Source: Sporisorium sorghi (taxonomy: Eukaryota; Basidiomycota; Ustilaginomycetes; Ustilaginales; Ustilaginaceae). Taken from it: a DNA stretch of 60,591 bases. The stretch lies in contig JALCCG010000122.1 in assembly GCA_023212695.1 (NCBI GenBank), positions 1-60,591 of the forward strand. Reading direction: 5' to 3'. Numbering within the stretch: the first letter of the stretch is position 1; every line of letters starts with the position of its first letter. Positions 42,925 to 51,250 of the stretch are shown one piece after another. The notes under the pieces are model-generated. The model was not told the origin of the DNA, searched no databases, and saw only the letters and a list, made by a program, of their open reading frames with translations. A program made the position numbers and the translations under genes.

Positions 42925-43130
42925 GCGTACAGGCAGGTCTCCTGACTCGGACTTTGACAAATCGGAGCCTTCCCCAAGACCTTGATGAGGTCCTCCAGAG
43001 GAATATTCCATGATTTGGTTCGGCCTGGATAGGATAAATAGCCGAGAGCCCTTACAGTGGCGGGACCGTGATGGATTTACACCATGCTTCCCTATTAAGC
43101 CGGACCGCCTTATAGGTTGTTCCGACACCT
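42925..43130 (-). ncRNA. Adenosylcobalamin riboswitch
   Basis: On the minus strand the conserved core occurs in order: GGGAAGCATGGTGTAAATCC, then CCCGCCACTGTAAGGG, and GTCAGGAGACCTGC near the 3' end. These match the B12 box and surrounding junction of the Cobalamin family. With the downstream terminator it should lower nrdA transcription when coenzyme B12 is plentiful. Confidence 0.92.
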
Positions 43131-43134
43131 ATAC

Positions 43135-43182
43135 ACACTATATTTGGTTGTTGTTTATCTAATTTAACCCAATATATTGTGT
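43135..43182 (-). promoter_or_regulatory. Pair of NrdR boxes at the nrdA promoter
   Basis: ACCCAATATATTGTGT at 43167 matches the NrdR consensus ACACWATATATWGTGT at all but one base. ACACTATATTTGGTTG at 43135 matches 12 of 16. Their starts are 32 bases apart, about three helical turns, as usual for NrdR pairs. A TATAGT -10 lies in the proximal box. The 320 bases between here and yqgV show no other clear signal. Confidence 0.75.
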
Positions 43183-43506
43183 TTGTAAACCATATTCTTA
43201 AAATTGAACGCAAAAAGAATTATAGCAAACGAGCGGTCATTGTGCCAGCTAAGAAACTGTCAAAAGGCCATAACATTTCCTGGATTGTGACCGAATGCGA
43301 CCTTTTCTGCACACATACCACGTATATTATCGTTTTGACAAAATACGATAGTTGCGTACTGGATCTGTGGTGGAAGGAGCAGACTATTTTTTATTGTGAA
43401 TAGCGAGTTATAGGGGCTTTGATATGAGTGATCAGAATTGATATGATATCTGTGTCTGGAGATTGAAGAGTTCTTTATATGAGATGTTGCGAGGGAGGTT
43501 TTGGTA

Positions 43507-43812
43507 TTGGCTATAGCGGAAGTGACGGTGATTCCGATTGGAACAGCAACAACGAGCTTAAGCTCTTATGTGGCCGAGATGCAGCGTATATTGAAACAAC
43601 AGGACGGGATTACATATGAGCTGACTTCGATGAGCACCATCATAGAGGGCGAGCTGAATATGATCTGGCGAGCGATTGAAGCTCTGCATGAGGCGCCATT
43701 TCTATCCGGAGCCCAGCGCGTATCGACTTCGGTCAAGATTGACGACCGCAGGGATCAAGTCTCCTCCAGCAAGCAAAAGATTCAATCGGTGCAGGAAAAA
43801 TTAGGCGGATAA
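43507..43812 (+). CDS. yqgV: MTH1187/YqgV-family thiamine-binding protein
   Basis: 101 residues of the DUF77/MTH1187 fold: AIAEVTVIPIGTATTSLSSYVAEM and YELTSMSTIIEGELNMIWRAIEALHEAPF. Members form tetramers and bind thiamine or hydroxymethylpyrimidine, without a firmly established pathway role. TTG at 43507 is chosen, as GAGGGAGG lies eight bases before it; TTG 43501 is too close. Confidence 0.8.
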   Translation: MAIAEVTVIPIGTATTSLSSYVAEMQRILKQQDGITYELTSMSTIIEGELNMIWRAIEALHEAPFLSGAQRVSTSVKIDDRRDQVSSSKQKIQSVQEKLGG

Positions 43813-43923
43813 TCTTGCTTATTGCAAGGGATGTTCCGGCTAGGCTGTCTTTATATCGCCTTACCCCATCATTAATATCTGCAAGGAGATCATATCCTGA
43901 TTTCTGGCTGGAATAATATAAAA

Positions 43924-43971
43924 ATGGCGCCGCAAGGCGTGCTTTTTGTGCCCCTGGGTAATCCGGGGGCT
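43924..43971 (+). other. Two hairpins in the gap before the amidase gene
   Basis: GCGCC-GCAA-GGCGT followed by a T run is a weak terminator, and GCCCCTGG/CCGGGGGC forms a second hairpin at once. The rest of this 307-base gap holds nothing recognisable. Confidence 0.4.
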
Positions 43972-44119
43972 ATTCCTGTTAAGGAGAGAGCGCCCTATCA
44001 TTCGGCATTTTATATCATATATTACATAGTAAGCGATTCATATTATTCGAGTCTGTTCGTGGCCTTCGCTGTCGAAAAGATGAAACGGGCTGCGGCTCGG
44101 AAAGATGAGGTGAAGGGGG

Positions 44120-44851
44120 ATGAAGAAGGTATTTATTGATCCAGGCCACGGTGGAAAAGATACCGGAGCGACTGCTCATGGTCTGTTGGAAAAGGACATC
44201 GTGCTAGCGGTGTCCCTGAGCGTAAAAAAACGGCTGGAGGCCGAGTACAATGGCGTGCAGGTGCTGCTCTCCAGATCTGCGGATGTCTTTCCTACGCTAA
44301 TGGAGCGGACCGAGGCGGCCAACAAGGCTGGGGCAGATATCCTGGTTTCCGTCCACTGTAATGCCGGAGGTGGAGCCGGTGGCTTCGAATCCTATAAGTA
44401 TACGCATACGTCAGCTGCAACAGCCTCTTTGCAAAATGTGCTTCATACCGAGATTATGACGGCCTTAAAGCCTTTTAACGTAATCGACAGGGGGCAGAAG
44501 GCAAAGAACCTGCACATGGTCCGTGAATCGAACATGCCTGCGGTACTGACAGAAAATTTGTTTGTTGATGTTGCCGCGGATGCAGCCAAGCTTAAGAGAG
44601 AGGATGTCGTGGGTGCCCTCATCGAAGGTCATGTTGCCGGCATTGCAAAATATCTCGGGTTGCAAAAGAAGGAGGCGGCTGGTGAGGTGAGTGATAAGGT
44701 GAATGTTATTGTAAACGGCAAACCAATTCAGGATGGCAAGCTGATTAACGGGGTGACCTATGTACCGCTTCGGGCGACTGCCGAGGCACTGGGTGCAACC
44801 GTGGGATGGGACAATAAAACAAAGACAGCAACGATAACAAAGGAGACATAA
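44120..44851 (+). CDS. N-acetylmuramoyl-L-alanine amidase with copper-amine-oxidase-N domain
   Basis: 243 residues. The Amidase_3 domain (about 1-175) begins KKVFIDPGHGGKDTGATAHGLLEKDIVLAVS; zinc ligands are the His of DPGHGG, the Glu of LLEKD and the His of SVHCNAGG, with the catalytic Glu in LTENLFVD. The C-terminal part (about 190-243) is a Cu_amine_oxidN1-like unit (VTYVPLRATAEALGATVGWD). It cleaves the amide bond between muramic acid and the stem peptide. No signal peptide, as in the mother-cell enzyme CwlC and in phage endolysins. A G-rich ribosome site AAGGGGG precedes the ATG. Confidence 0.88.
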   Translation: MKKVFIDPGHGGKDTGATAHGLLEKDIVLAVSLSVKKRLEAEYNGVQVLLSRSADVFPTLMERTEAANKAGADILVSVHCNAGGGAGGFESYKYTHTSAATASLQNVLHTEIMTALKPFNVIDRGQKAKNLHMVRESNMPAVLTENLFVDVAADAAKLKREDVVGALIEGHVAGIAKYLGLQKKEAAGEVSDKVNVIVNGKPIQDGKLINGVTYVPLRATAEALGATVGWDNKTKTATITKET

Positions 44852-44884
44852 CCCATAACCCATAACCCATAACTTATAACCCAT
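44849..44884. repeat. Heptamer repeat ATAACCC
   Basis: Five consecutive ATAACCC-type units (one altered to ATAACTT) start directly at the amidase stop codon. A short slippage-type microsatellite. Confidence 0.8.
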
Positions 44885-44983
44885 GAGCCAATCGTCCAGC
44901 CACATTTTAATTTCCCTTAATTAAAATTTAATCTCCCATTAAGATTCGCAGAATATAATAAAAGCACCCCTTAAAAAATATAT

Positions 44984-45020
44984 CAGAAGCCCCTCTAACT
45001 TCGGTTAGAGGGGCTTCTTT
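44984..45020. terminator. Bidirectional terminator
   Basis: AGAAGCCCCTCTAAC/GTTAGAGGGGCTTCT perfect 15-bp stem, three-base loop. Serves the convergent amidase and minus-strand hypothetical genes. Confidence 0.88.
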
Positions 45021-45084
45021 GGTCTTCTGCTCTTTCGATCCTCAACTAGACCTTAGTGTGGACCTGATATTCTGCCAGCATTAT

Positions 45085-45417
45085 TTAGAATCCCAGCCAT
45101 TTCGTGATATAGGCGGATACGGCTAATTCCTGAAAATCCTTCCAGCTTCGAAATGGGGTATGTTCAACGATAAACGGGTTAATCGTACTTCCTTGTATGA
45201 ATATGTCAAAATCTTCATCCGTGCTTCCCTCGTAACCAGCAGCTTTCAGCAAGTGATCTATGGAAGAAAACTTGGTATGCCGTTGAATAAATGATTCCGA
45301 GAACAGTTCTTCCACGGGCACCTCTTGTTTCATATCTGAGAGCTTTGAGGCATTTTCTCGAATTTCCAATAGCTTCTCTTCATCCAGTCCGTCTAATCCA
45401 CTGATCCCAGTATTCAT
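45085..45417 (-). CDS. Hypothetical soluble protein
   Basis: 110 residues, acidic, no membrane segment or known motif; starts MNTGISGLDGLDEEKLLEI. ATG chosen because GGAGGTGG lies seven bases upstream; a longer frame lacks a site. No function can be proposed. The 300-base gap on its upstream side shows nothing convincing. Confidence 0.6.
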   Translation of the reverse strand: MNTGISGLDGLDEEKLLEIRENASKLSDMKQEVPVEELFSESFIQRHTKFSSIDHLLKAAGYEGSTDEDFDIFIQGSTINPFIVEHTPFRSWKDFQELAVSAYITKWLGF

Positions 45418-45762
45418 TATGCCCACCTCCAAAAAGTTGCACGTCACTCTATTATACATATACGAGTATGCTGAATTATGGGATTCGATTTTTTTTGAAG
45501 CGGGTCTTGACTTGGAAGATTTATATAGGAAGAAAAAATAAATGAGCTTCCTTCATAGTCATGTCCAACCGGGAAATTCCGCGTGGCTGCGACATTTATG
45601 TATCATGCATTCCTGAATAAACGCACATCCCATTATAATTATTCTTTACCTAGGAATGGCTGTGGTTTTCATGTAGACTGGTAATGATTTACTGCCGCCA
45701 TGCCTTGTTTTTTTGGGTGATGGAGGTTTGTACATACTTGCTTGCATATGGGGGTGGGCACT

Positions 45763-47508
45763 GTGCCCAAAAAAGAAAAGGTTTCTATGTCGTGGCTGCT
45801 GCGATATTTGAAGCCGGTCAAAGGACGACTGCTGCTTCTGCTTATTATGCTGTTGACGTCGACAGGCTTGCAGCTGCTGAATCCGCAGATTATTAAACGG
45901 TTTATCGATACGGCAGCTGGTGGCGGTGTTCTGGCCAGCCTGATTCAGCTGGCGGGATTATTCCTGGTTGTGGCTGTCATTAACCAGCTGATTACGGTGG
46001 CTGTCAGTTATCTGGGTAACGATATTTCGTGGCGCGCAACGAACCGGCTGCGTGGCGATCTTTTGAAGCATTGCCTGCGTCTGGATATGCGGTTTCATAA
46101 CGTCAAGACGCCAGGCGAAATGATTGAGCGGGTCGATGGTGATGTAACCAGCATCTCGAATTTTTTTGCGATGTTTATCGTGCAGGTCATCGGCAGTTTT
46201 GTGCTGTTGGCCGGGATATTGGGGTTCATGTTCACGGTGAGTCTGCCTATCGCCATCGTCATGTCGGTCTTCACGCTGCTGTCGATTCTGTTTATGGTGT
46301 TCATCCGGAACATGGGCGTTAATTCATCCAAAAGCGAACGGGAAGCCAGTGCTTCGCTGTTCGGCTTGATTGAAGAGCGTATCGCAGGCATTGAGGACGT
46401 TCAGGCGAACGGCAATGTACCGTACGTAATGAATCGGTTTCACCGCTTGATGCGCAGTGTATTCCTGAAAGGGAGAAAAGCCTGGATGCTGCGGGTCATT
46501 CCCTGGAATACCACGGTTGTTCTGTTTGCCCTTGCCGTTACCGCTGTGCTGTTACTGGGGGTTCGTTATTATCTGATTGGCGAGATTACGCTGGGAACCC
46601 TGTTCCTGATCTATCAATATACACAGATGCTGAACGACCCGATTGAGATGCTGGGCGATCAGGTGCAAGAGTTTCAAAAGGCAAAATCCGGCATGCTCCG
46701 CTCCAGGGAACTCCTGTCCAATAAGAGCGAGATTGTGGACGGAGAGCAAGAAGAGCTTCCCGAGGGTGCGCTCGGATTGGAGTTTGAGGGAGTTAACTTC
46801 AGCTACAACGAAGATAAACCGGTGCTGCAAGACATTAATTTTACCGTTAAGCCGGGTGAACGTCTTGGCATTATCGGGCGCACCGGAAGCGGGAAGTCAA
46901 GCCTAAGCCGAATTCTGCTGCGCCTGTACAACATCGACAGCGGGGTAATCCGCGTGGGAGGTACCGATATTACGAAGCTGAAGCTGCCTGCGCTGTACCG
47001 CCGGGTCGGTATGGTAACGCAGGACGTGCAGCTGTTTGATGGGTCGCTGCGCGACAACCTGACGTTGTTTGATAAGGGTGTATCCGACGCGTTCATTCTG
47101 GAAACGACGGAGCGTCTTGGACTTCGTCAGTGGATCGATGCGCAGCCGGAGGGCCTGGAAACGCATCTGACAACAGGCGGATCCTCGCTGTCTGCCGGGG
47201 AAGCACAGCTGTTCGCTTTAACCCGGGTATTCCTGACGCAGCCGAGCCTGGTAATTCTGGATGAGCCCTCTTCACGCCTGGATGCCGCAACAGAAACAAT
47301 GCTGCAGGTAGCTGTGGATCAGCTGATGAGCCGTTGTACGGGCATCATTATTGCGCATCGGCTGGCCACGCTGGAGCAGGTGGATAAAATTATGGTGCTG
47401 GGTGACGGAAGGATTCTGGAATTCGGCTCACGGGAAGAACTTGCACAAGATCCGGCTTCACATTATGCCAGACTGCTGATTACGGGCAGAGAGGAGGAGC
47501 TTGCATGA
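45763..47508 (+). CDS. Heterodimeric ABC exporter, subunit A (permease-ATPase)
   Basis: About 581 residues: six-helix exporter domain (about 1-310), then an ATPase domain. Walker A is GRTGSGKSS, the Q-loop VTQDVQ, the signature is degenerate (SSLSAGEAQ instead of LSGGQ), Walker [10 protein letters not shown] keeps the catalytic Glu, and the H-loop is [12 protein letters not shown] at 45763 after GGGGGTGG is the best-supported start; TTG 45742 and ATG 45748 are alternatives. The stop overlaps the start of subunit B as ATGA, as expected for a stoichiometric partner. Substrate unknown. Confidence 0.88.
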   Translation: MPKKEKVSMSWLLRYLKPVKGRLLLLLIMLLTSTGLQLLNPQIIKRFIDTAAGGGVLASLIQLAGLFLVVAVINQLITVAVSYLGNDISWRATNRLRGDLLKHCLRLDMRFHNVKTPGEMIERVDGDVTSISNFFAMFIVQVIGSFVLLAGILGFMFTVSLPIAIVMSVFTLLSILFMVFIRNMGVNSSKSEREASASLFGLIEERIAGIEDVQANGNVPYVMNRFHRLMRSVFLKGRKAWMLRVIPWNTTVVLFALAVTAVLLLGVRYYLIGEITLGTLFLIYQYTQMLNDPIEMLGDQVQEFQKAKSGMLRSRELLSNKSEIVDGEQEELPEGALGLEFEGVNFSYNEDKPVLQDINFTVKPGERLGIIGRTGSGKSSLSRILLRLYNIDSGVIRVGGTDITKLKLPALYRRVGMVTQDVQLFDGSLRDNLTLFDKGVSDAFILETTERLGLRQWIDAQPEGLETHLTTGGSSLSAGEAQLFALTRVFLTQPSLVILDEPSSRLDAATETMLQVAVDQLMSRCTGIIIAHRLATLEQVDKIMVLGDGRILEFGSREELAQDPASHYARLLITGREEELA

Positions 47509-49310
47509 CGATTACCGGATTTATCGGGCGTTTGTTTCGCTACCGGCCATCTTTATTTATCGTGAACGGAATTCTATGGTGTATCTTTCATTCACTGCCT
47601 TTGTTAATTGGGCTTGGCATGCAGTGGTTCTTTGATCGGGCAACGGCGAACTCTACGGATTACGTGTGGCTTGCCATGCCGCTCATCTTCATTGCGGTTG
47701 TCAGGTTCTCCCGCGTAGGCACATTCTTCGCCGCGTTCTACGCCTGGGTAACGTATATCTATCACATTCAGGCTATTCTGCGAACCAATATGCTGGCAGG
47801 CATCATGCGCTGGCCAGGACGAAATCTGCCAGCATCGCCGGGGGAGGCGATGAGCCGCTTCCGCGATGACGTGGATGAGGTTGTAGAGTATGCGGAGTCG
47901 TGGGTGGACTTCTGGGGACGACTCGTGTTCGCGATTGTCTCCGTTGGAGTCATGGCAAGCATCAACTGGAAGATCATGCTGGTAGCCGTCCTGCCACTCG
48001 TCGTAGTGACACTGCTGAACAATCTCTCCGGTAACCGGGCTCGCCGCTACGGGCTGAAGAACCGCGAAGCGACGGGGCGGATTACGAGTTTCATCGCAGA
48101 AACCTTTGGTGCCGTTCAAGCTTTGAAGCTGGGGCAGGCCGAGGATCATGTTCATGAGCGCTTCACGAAGCTGAATGAAGACCGCCGTCAGGCAGCGCTG
48201 AAGGATAATCTGTTTAAACAGTGGATGAGATCCCTGAACCAGCATGTATTAAGCATCTGCACGGGTCTGATTCTGTTGATGTGCGCTGCTGAAATGCAGG
48301 CCGGACATTTTACCGTCGGAGATTTTGCATTGTTTACGACATATCTGGCGAATATCGGCTTCAGTATTTCATTGTTCGGTTATATGGTGTTCCAGCACAA
48401 GCGGCTTAAGGTTTCCTTTGACCGGATGCGGTCACTGTTTCGCCCGGGTGAGGAAGATCAGATTATTGAGGCTCGGGAAACGTACCTGAACGAAGATCCG
48501 CCGGAACTGCCTGTCATCACAAGAGAACCGGGGGAGAACCTGAAAGAGCTTGAAGTCAGGAACCTATCCTATCATTATCCGAATTCGGAGAGTGGGATAT
48601 CGGATATTAACCTCCATCTGGAGCGCGGCAAATTTCTGGTGGTCACCGGACGAATCGGGGCTGGTAAATCGACGCTGGTTCGGACATTGCTCGGGCTGCT
48701 GCCAAAAGAGGAGGGCTCGATCCGCTGGAACGGAGAAGAGGTCGATCCGGCCACCTTCCTCATGCCGCCTCGCGCAGCGTATACACCACAGGTTCCACGA
48801 CTGTTCAGCGATCCTCTAAGAGAGAATATTGTGCAGGGGAAAAAGGATCGGGCGGAGGAATCTCTCGAACGGGCCATTCGTCTTGCCGTCATGGAGAAGG
48901 ACATCGAGAACCTGGATCAGGGACTGGAGACGTTTGTCGGCCCGAGGGGCGTCATGCTGTCCGGCGGACAGATTCAGCGCGCGGCTACGGCGCGTATGCT
49001 GATGACGGGTGCGGATCTGTTTATCTTTGATGATCTGTCCAGCGCGCTCGATGTGGAGACGGAGCAGCTGGTATGGGATGGGTTGTTCAAGGAGCGTGAC
49101 GTTACTTGTATTGCGGTATCGCACCGCAGGGCGGCTCTCTCGAAGGCAGATCATATCATCGTCATGAAGGATGGCAGGATCGAGGCTGAAGGCAGCCTGG
49201 CGGATCTGCTTGCTACAAGCGAAGAGATGCAGCTGTTATGGCAAGGTGAACAATCCGCTGTCGAGGTGGAAGCCGCGGCAGGAGATGAAGTCGAGGTAAG
49301 CAAGATATAA
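47505..49310 (+). CDS. Heterodimeric ABC exporter, subunit B (permease-ATPase)
   Basis: 601 residues: six-helix domain, then an ATPase with Walker [10 protein letters not shown], a perfect signature [11 protein letters not shown], Walker [13 protein letters not shown] in which the catalytic Glu is Asp, and H-loop AVSHRRAA. Combined with subunit A this gives one normal ATP site (A Walker B, B signature) and one degenerate site (B Walker B, A signature), the pattern of asymmetric exporters such as BmrCD, TM287/288 and YheI/YheH. Translationally coupled to subunit A. Confidence 0.9.
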   Translation: MTITGFIGRLFRYRPSLFIVNGILWCIFHSLPLLIGLGMQWFFDRATANSTDYVWLAMPLIFIAVVRFSRVGTFFAAFYAWVTYIYHIQAILRTNMLAGIMRWPGRNLPASPGEAMSRFRDDVDEVVEYAESWVDFWGRLVFAIVSVGVMASINWKIMLVAVLPLVVVTLLNNLSGNRARRYGLKNREATGRITSFIAETFGAVQALKLGQAEDHVHERFTKLNEDRRQAALKDNLFKQWMRSLNQHVLSICTGLILLMCAAEMQAGHFTVGDFALFTTYLANIGFSISLFGYMVFQHKRLKVSFDRMRSLFRPGEEDQIIEARETYLNEDPPELPVITREPGENLKELEVRNLSYHYPNSESGISDINLHLERGKFLVVTGRIGAGKSTLVRTLLGLLPKEEGSIRWNGEEVDPATFLMPPRAAYTPQVPRLFSDPLRENIVQGKKDRAEESLERAIRLAVMEKDIENLDQGLETFVGPRGVMLSGGQIQRAATARMLMTGADLFIFDDLSSALDVETEQLVWDGLFKERDVTCIAVSHRRAALSKADHIIVMKDGRIEAEGSLADLLATSEEMQLLWQGEQSAVEVEAAAGDEVEVSKI

Positions 49311-49364
49311 CCGCACAGGAATGCAGATTTGGAATTGGGGACTTTTGAATTGAGCAAGTATTGA

Positions 49365-49401
49365 AAATGGCAGCTTCCGTCCGTCGGGAGCTGCCATTTT
49401 T
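49365..49401 (+). terminator. Terminator of the ABC exporter operon
   Basis: AATGGCAGCT/AGCTGCCATT stem with additional TCCG/CGG pairing and five Ts. Confidence 0.82.
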
Positions 49402-49566
49402 GTATGTCTTGGGAGTATGCAACATAATGGGCCGTGTGTAACGCTGCCGTTAATCGCCATCCCCTGATTCTATTATTTTGCTCACAAGAATAAGGATATA
49501 AATACAAGCCGGTCGATAGACGGATGGAATAGGATGTAGGAGATCAATAGGGAAGGTGGGTTTACG

Positions 49567-49842
49567 ATGGAATGGAGTGTCATTTTTCAATTGATTGACC
49601 CGCGGCTGTTCATGGTTGTTGCTGCCTGCTGGGTGATCGGATATGTGCTGAAGCAAACGCCTAAGGTTCCGAACTGGAGCATTGTATACGTAGTTATTGT
49701 TGTCTCCATCCTGTTTACTGCCGGCCTGATTGGCTGGAGCGCAGAAAATATCATTCAGGGTATACTCGCAGGAGCATTTGCCGTATTCGGACATCAGGCC
49801 GTTAAACAGACAGCGGAGGCCATTGCGACAAGGAAGAAGTAA
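49567..49842 (+). CDS. Phage-holin-like small membrane protein
   Basis: 91 residues with three hydrophobic segments (about 12-29, 37-56 and 60-78) and a basic end ATRKK, the topology of the Phage_holin_5-type family in Firmicutes. No phage structural genes are near, so it is a chromosomal copy or relic; such proteins can release lytic enzymes or act in sporulation. AAGGTGGG precedes the ATG. Confidence 0.7.
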   Translation: MEWSVIFQLIDPRLFMVVAACWVIGYVLKQTPKVPNWSIVYVVIVVSILFTAGLIGWSAENIIQGILAGAFAVFGHQAVKQTAEAIATRKK

Positions 49843-49952
49843 GGGCTCGCTTTGGGCAGGGAGCATACCCTGTCTTTTCCATTTCCTGCAACGATCTATG
49901 CTGCCGTGCGTAATAATCAGGATAAACAGAACACGGTGACGGAGGGAATACC

Positions 49953-50108
49953 ATGAATAACGAATTTTATGTCGGATGGGGGACACTGGCATTAATCAAT
50001 GCCGGGCTGGCCCAAGGAAAAAACAGAACGGGATTAAACTGGTTCCTGCTGTCTTTGCTGCTGGGGCCGCTCGCCACCCTGTTTCTTGTCCTGTCAGCGA
50101 AAAGATAA
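49953..50108 (+). CDS. Small membrane protein (51 residues)
   Basis: ATG with CGGAGGG eight bases upstream. A first segment GWGTLALINAGLAQGKNR and a clear helix WFLLSLLLGPLATLFLVLSAKR predict one or two membrane passes with a basic cytoplasmic end. The LGPLATLFL motif resembles many short permease-like antitermini of unknown role. A terminator follows directly. Confidence 0.7.
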   Translation: MNNEFYVGWGTLALINAGLAQGKNRTGLNWFLLSLLLGPLATLFLVLSAKR

Positions 50109-50119
50109 ACTGGGCAAAT

Positions 50120-50152
50120 AAGAGCCGCCTCCCGGAAGGGAAGCGGCTCTTA
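50120..50152. terminator. Bidirectional terminator
   Basis: AAGAGCCGC/GCGGCTCTT with TCCC/GGGA continuing around a small loop. Confidence 0.82.
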
Positions 50153-50157
50153 TCGTA

Positions 50158-50388
50158 TTACATCCGCTGAAACATAGCGGTGTCACGGCTGTAGTGAGTG
50201 AGATATCCTGTTTCTTCATTGCGGATGCGGACGACATCCGGTGTGTAGCATTCAATATACCCTCGTTCAATCTCCACGTAAACGCTTGCGGGATCTTCCT
50301 CCCATACGGAAACCAGTGTTTCCGATAAGGCGGCAGCAAAAAAGTGGACGTCCTGTGATAGGTACCGGCTATTGCGGTCTGTATTCAT
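50158..50388 (-). CDS. Hypothetical small protein
   Basis: 76 residues, soluble, beginning MNTDRNSRYLSQDVHFFAAAL, no recognised domain. Its ATG overlaps the stop of the upstream nucleotidase gene by four bases and AGGGG lies close upstream, so it is the second gene of that operon. Confidence 0.65.
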   Translation of the reverse strand: MNTDRNSRYLSQDVHFFAAALSETLVSVWEEDPASVYVEIERGYIECYTPDVVRIRNEETGYLTHYSRDTAMFQRM

Positions 50389-50960
50389 TTCATATCCCCT
50401 TGATGGTTAGAATCTGATAAAATTTGGTCTACTAATTCATGCATTCCCTTCCAGGAATCCTTCAGAATAAATTCATGCTGAATGCGGGCGTTCCAGGGAC
50501 GCGGAATCAGAATGGTTTGTTTTCCGGCTTTTCTCGCTGCAATCGCATTATGGGGTCCATCATCAATAAGCAGGTCGAACTCCACCAAATCCTTGCGTTT
50601 GGCTACGAAAAAATTCTCGAATGGAATAAAAGGCATGTGCATTTGCAGCCATCTCCACTTCTCCGGCACCGAGGAGGGGCGGGCTGCGGTTACAACAATG
50701 ACGTCATAATCATGTGTCATTCTGTGGACTTCGTCAATCGTATATTCATCAAAAAGTTCAAGTTCTTCATATAAACCTGGCTTTCCGAAGAAGAATTCTT
50801 CCGAGCATTCTGGATGCCAAATCTCGTTCAGGTTGTAATCGGTAATCTGATCCAGCGTAAGCTGAGGATTTTTGTACTGCAGATTGTGATACTGAATGGC
50901 CTTGGGTATCAGATGGCAGATCGTATCATCCATATCAATGGCTACTATTTTTTTGCTCAT
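50385..50960 (-). CDS. 5'-nucleotidase/HAD phosphatase (NT5C, YqfW-like)
   Basis: 191 residues. HAD motif I VAIDMDDTIC gives the nucleophile Asp and the acid/base Asp, motif II is VVTAARPSS, the KRKD stretch supplies the Lys and LLIDDGPHNAIAA is motif IV. Length and motifs fit the 5'(3')-deoxyribonucleotidase group of which B. subtilis YqfW is a member; it would dephosphorylate (deoxy)nucleoside monophosphates. AGGAGAG precedes the ATG by 11 bases. The 290 bases to the next gene hold no clear feature. Confidence 0.82.
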   Translation of the reverse strand: MSKKIVAIDMDDTICHLIPKAIQYHNLQYKNPQLTLDQITDYNLNEIWHPECSEEFFFGKPGLYEELELFDEYTIDEVHRMTHDYDVIVVTAARPSSVPEKWRWLQMHMPFIPFENFFVAKRKDLVEFDLLIDDGPHNAIAARKAGKQTILIPRPWNARIQHEFILKDSWKGMHELVDQILSDSNHQGDMK

Positions 50961-51250
50961 ATCATTACTACTCTCCTGTAATCATGAAATCTGGAATCAA
51001 TGATTTCCGTAATTGTAATGGACAAGCTCGGAATTGGCAAATCGAAATCAGAAATGGAACAATATAGGATTTATATAATCCTGACACATTACTATTTAAG
51101 TATAGCATTAATATAGCCTGCAACCTTCCTGTTATTTCCTTGCCCAGGGAATATCGCGATAAATCATAAACTCTTTCATCCATTATGACAGTACATGTCA
51201 TAATTCCCCTTCTATAATTAGCGTATTACAGGGATGTGGGAGGAAACGCC

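Noticed and set aside
43924..44139. 71-codon ORF before the amidase gene
   Set aside because: It overlaps two hairpins and the amidase start, has no good ribosome site and no sensible composition.
44120..49842. Prophage remnant (amidase plus holin-like protein)
   Set aside because: The two genes are 5 kb apart with unrelated genes between, and no structural, integrase or att-like sequences are seen.
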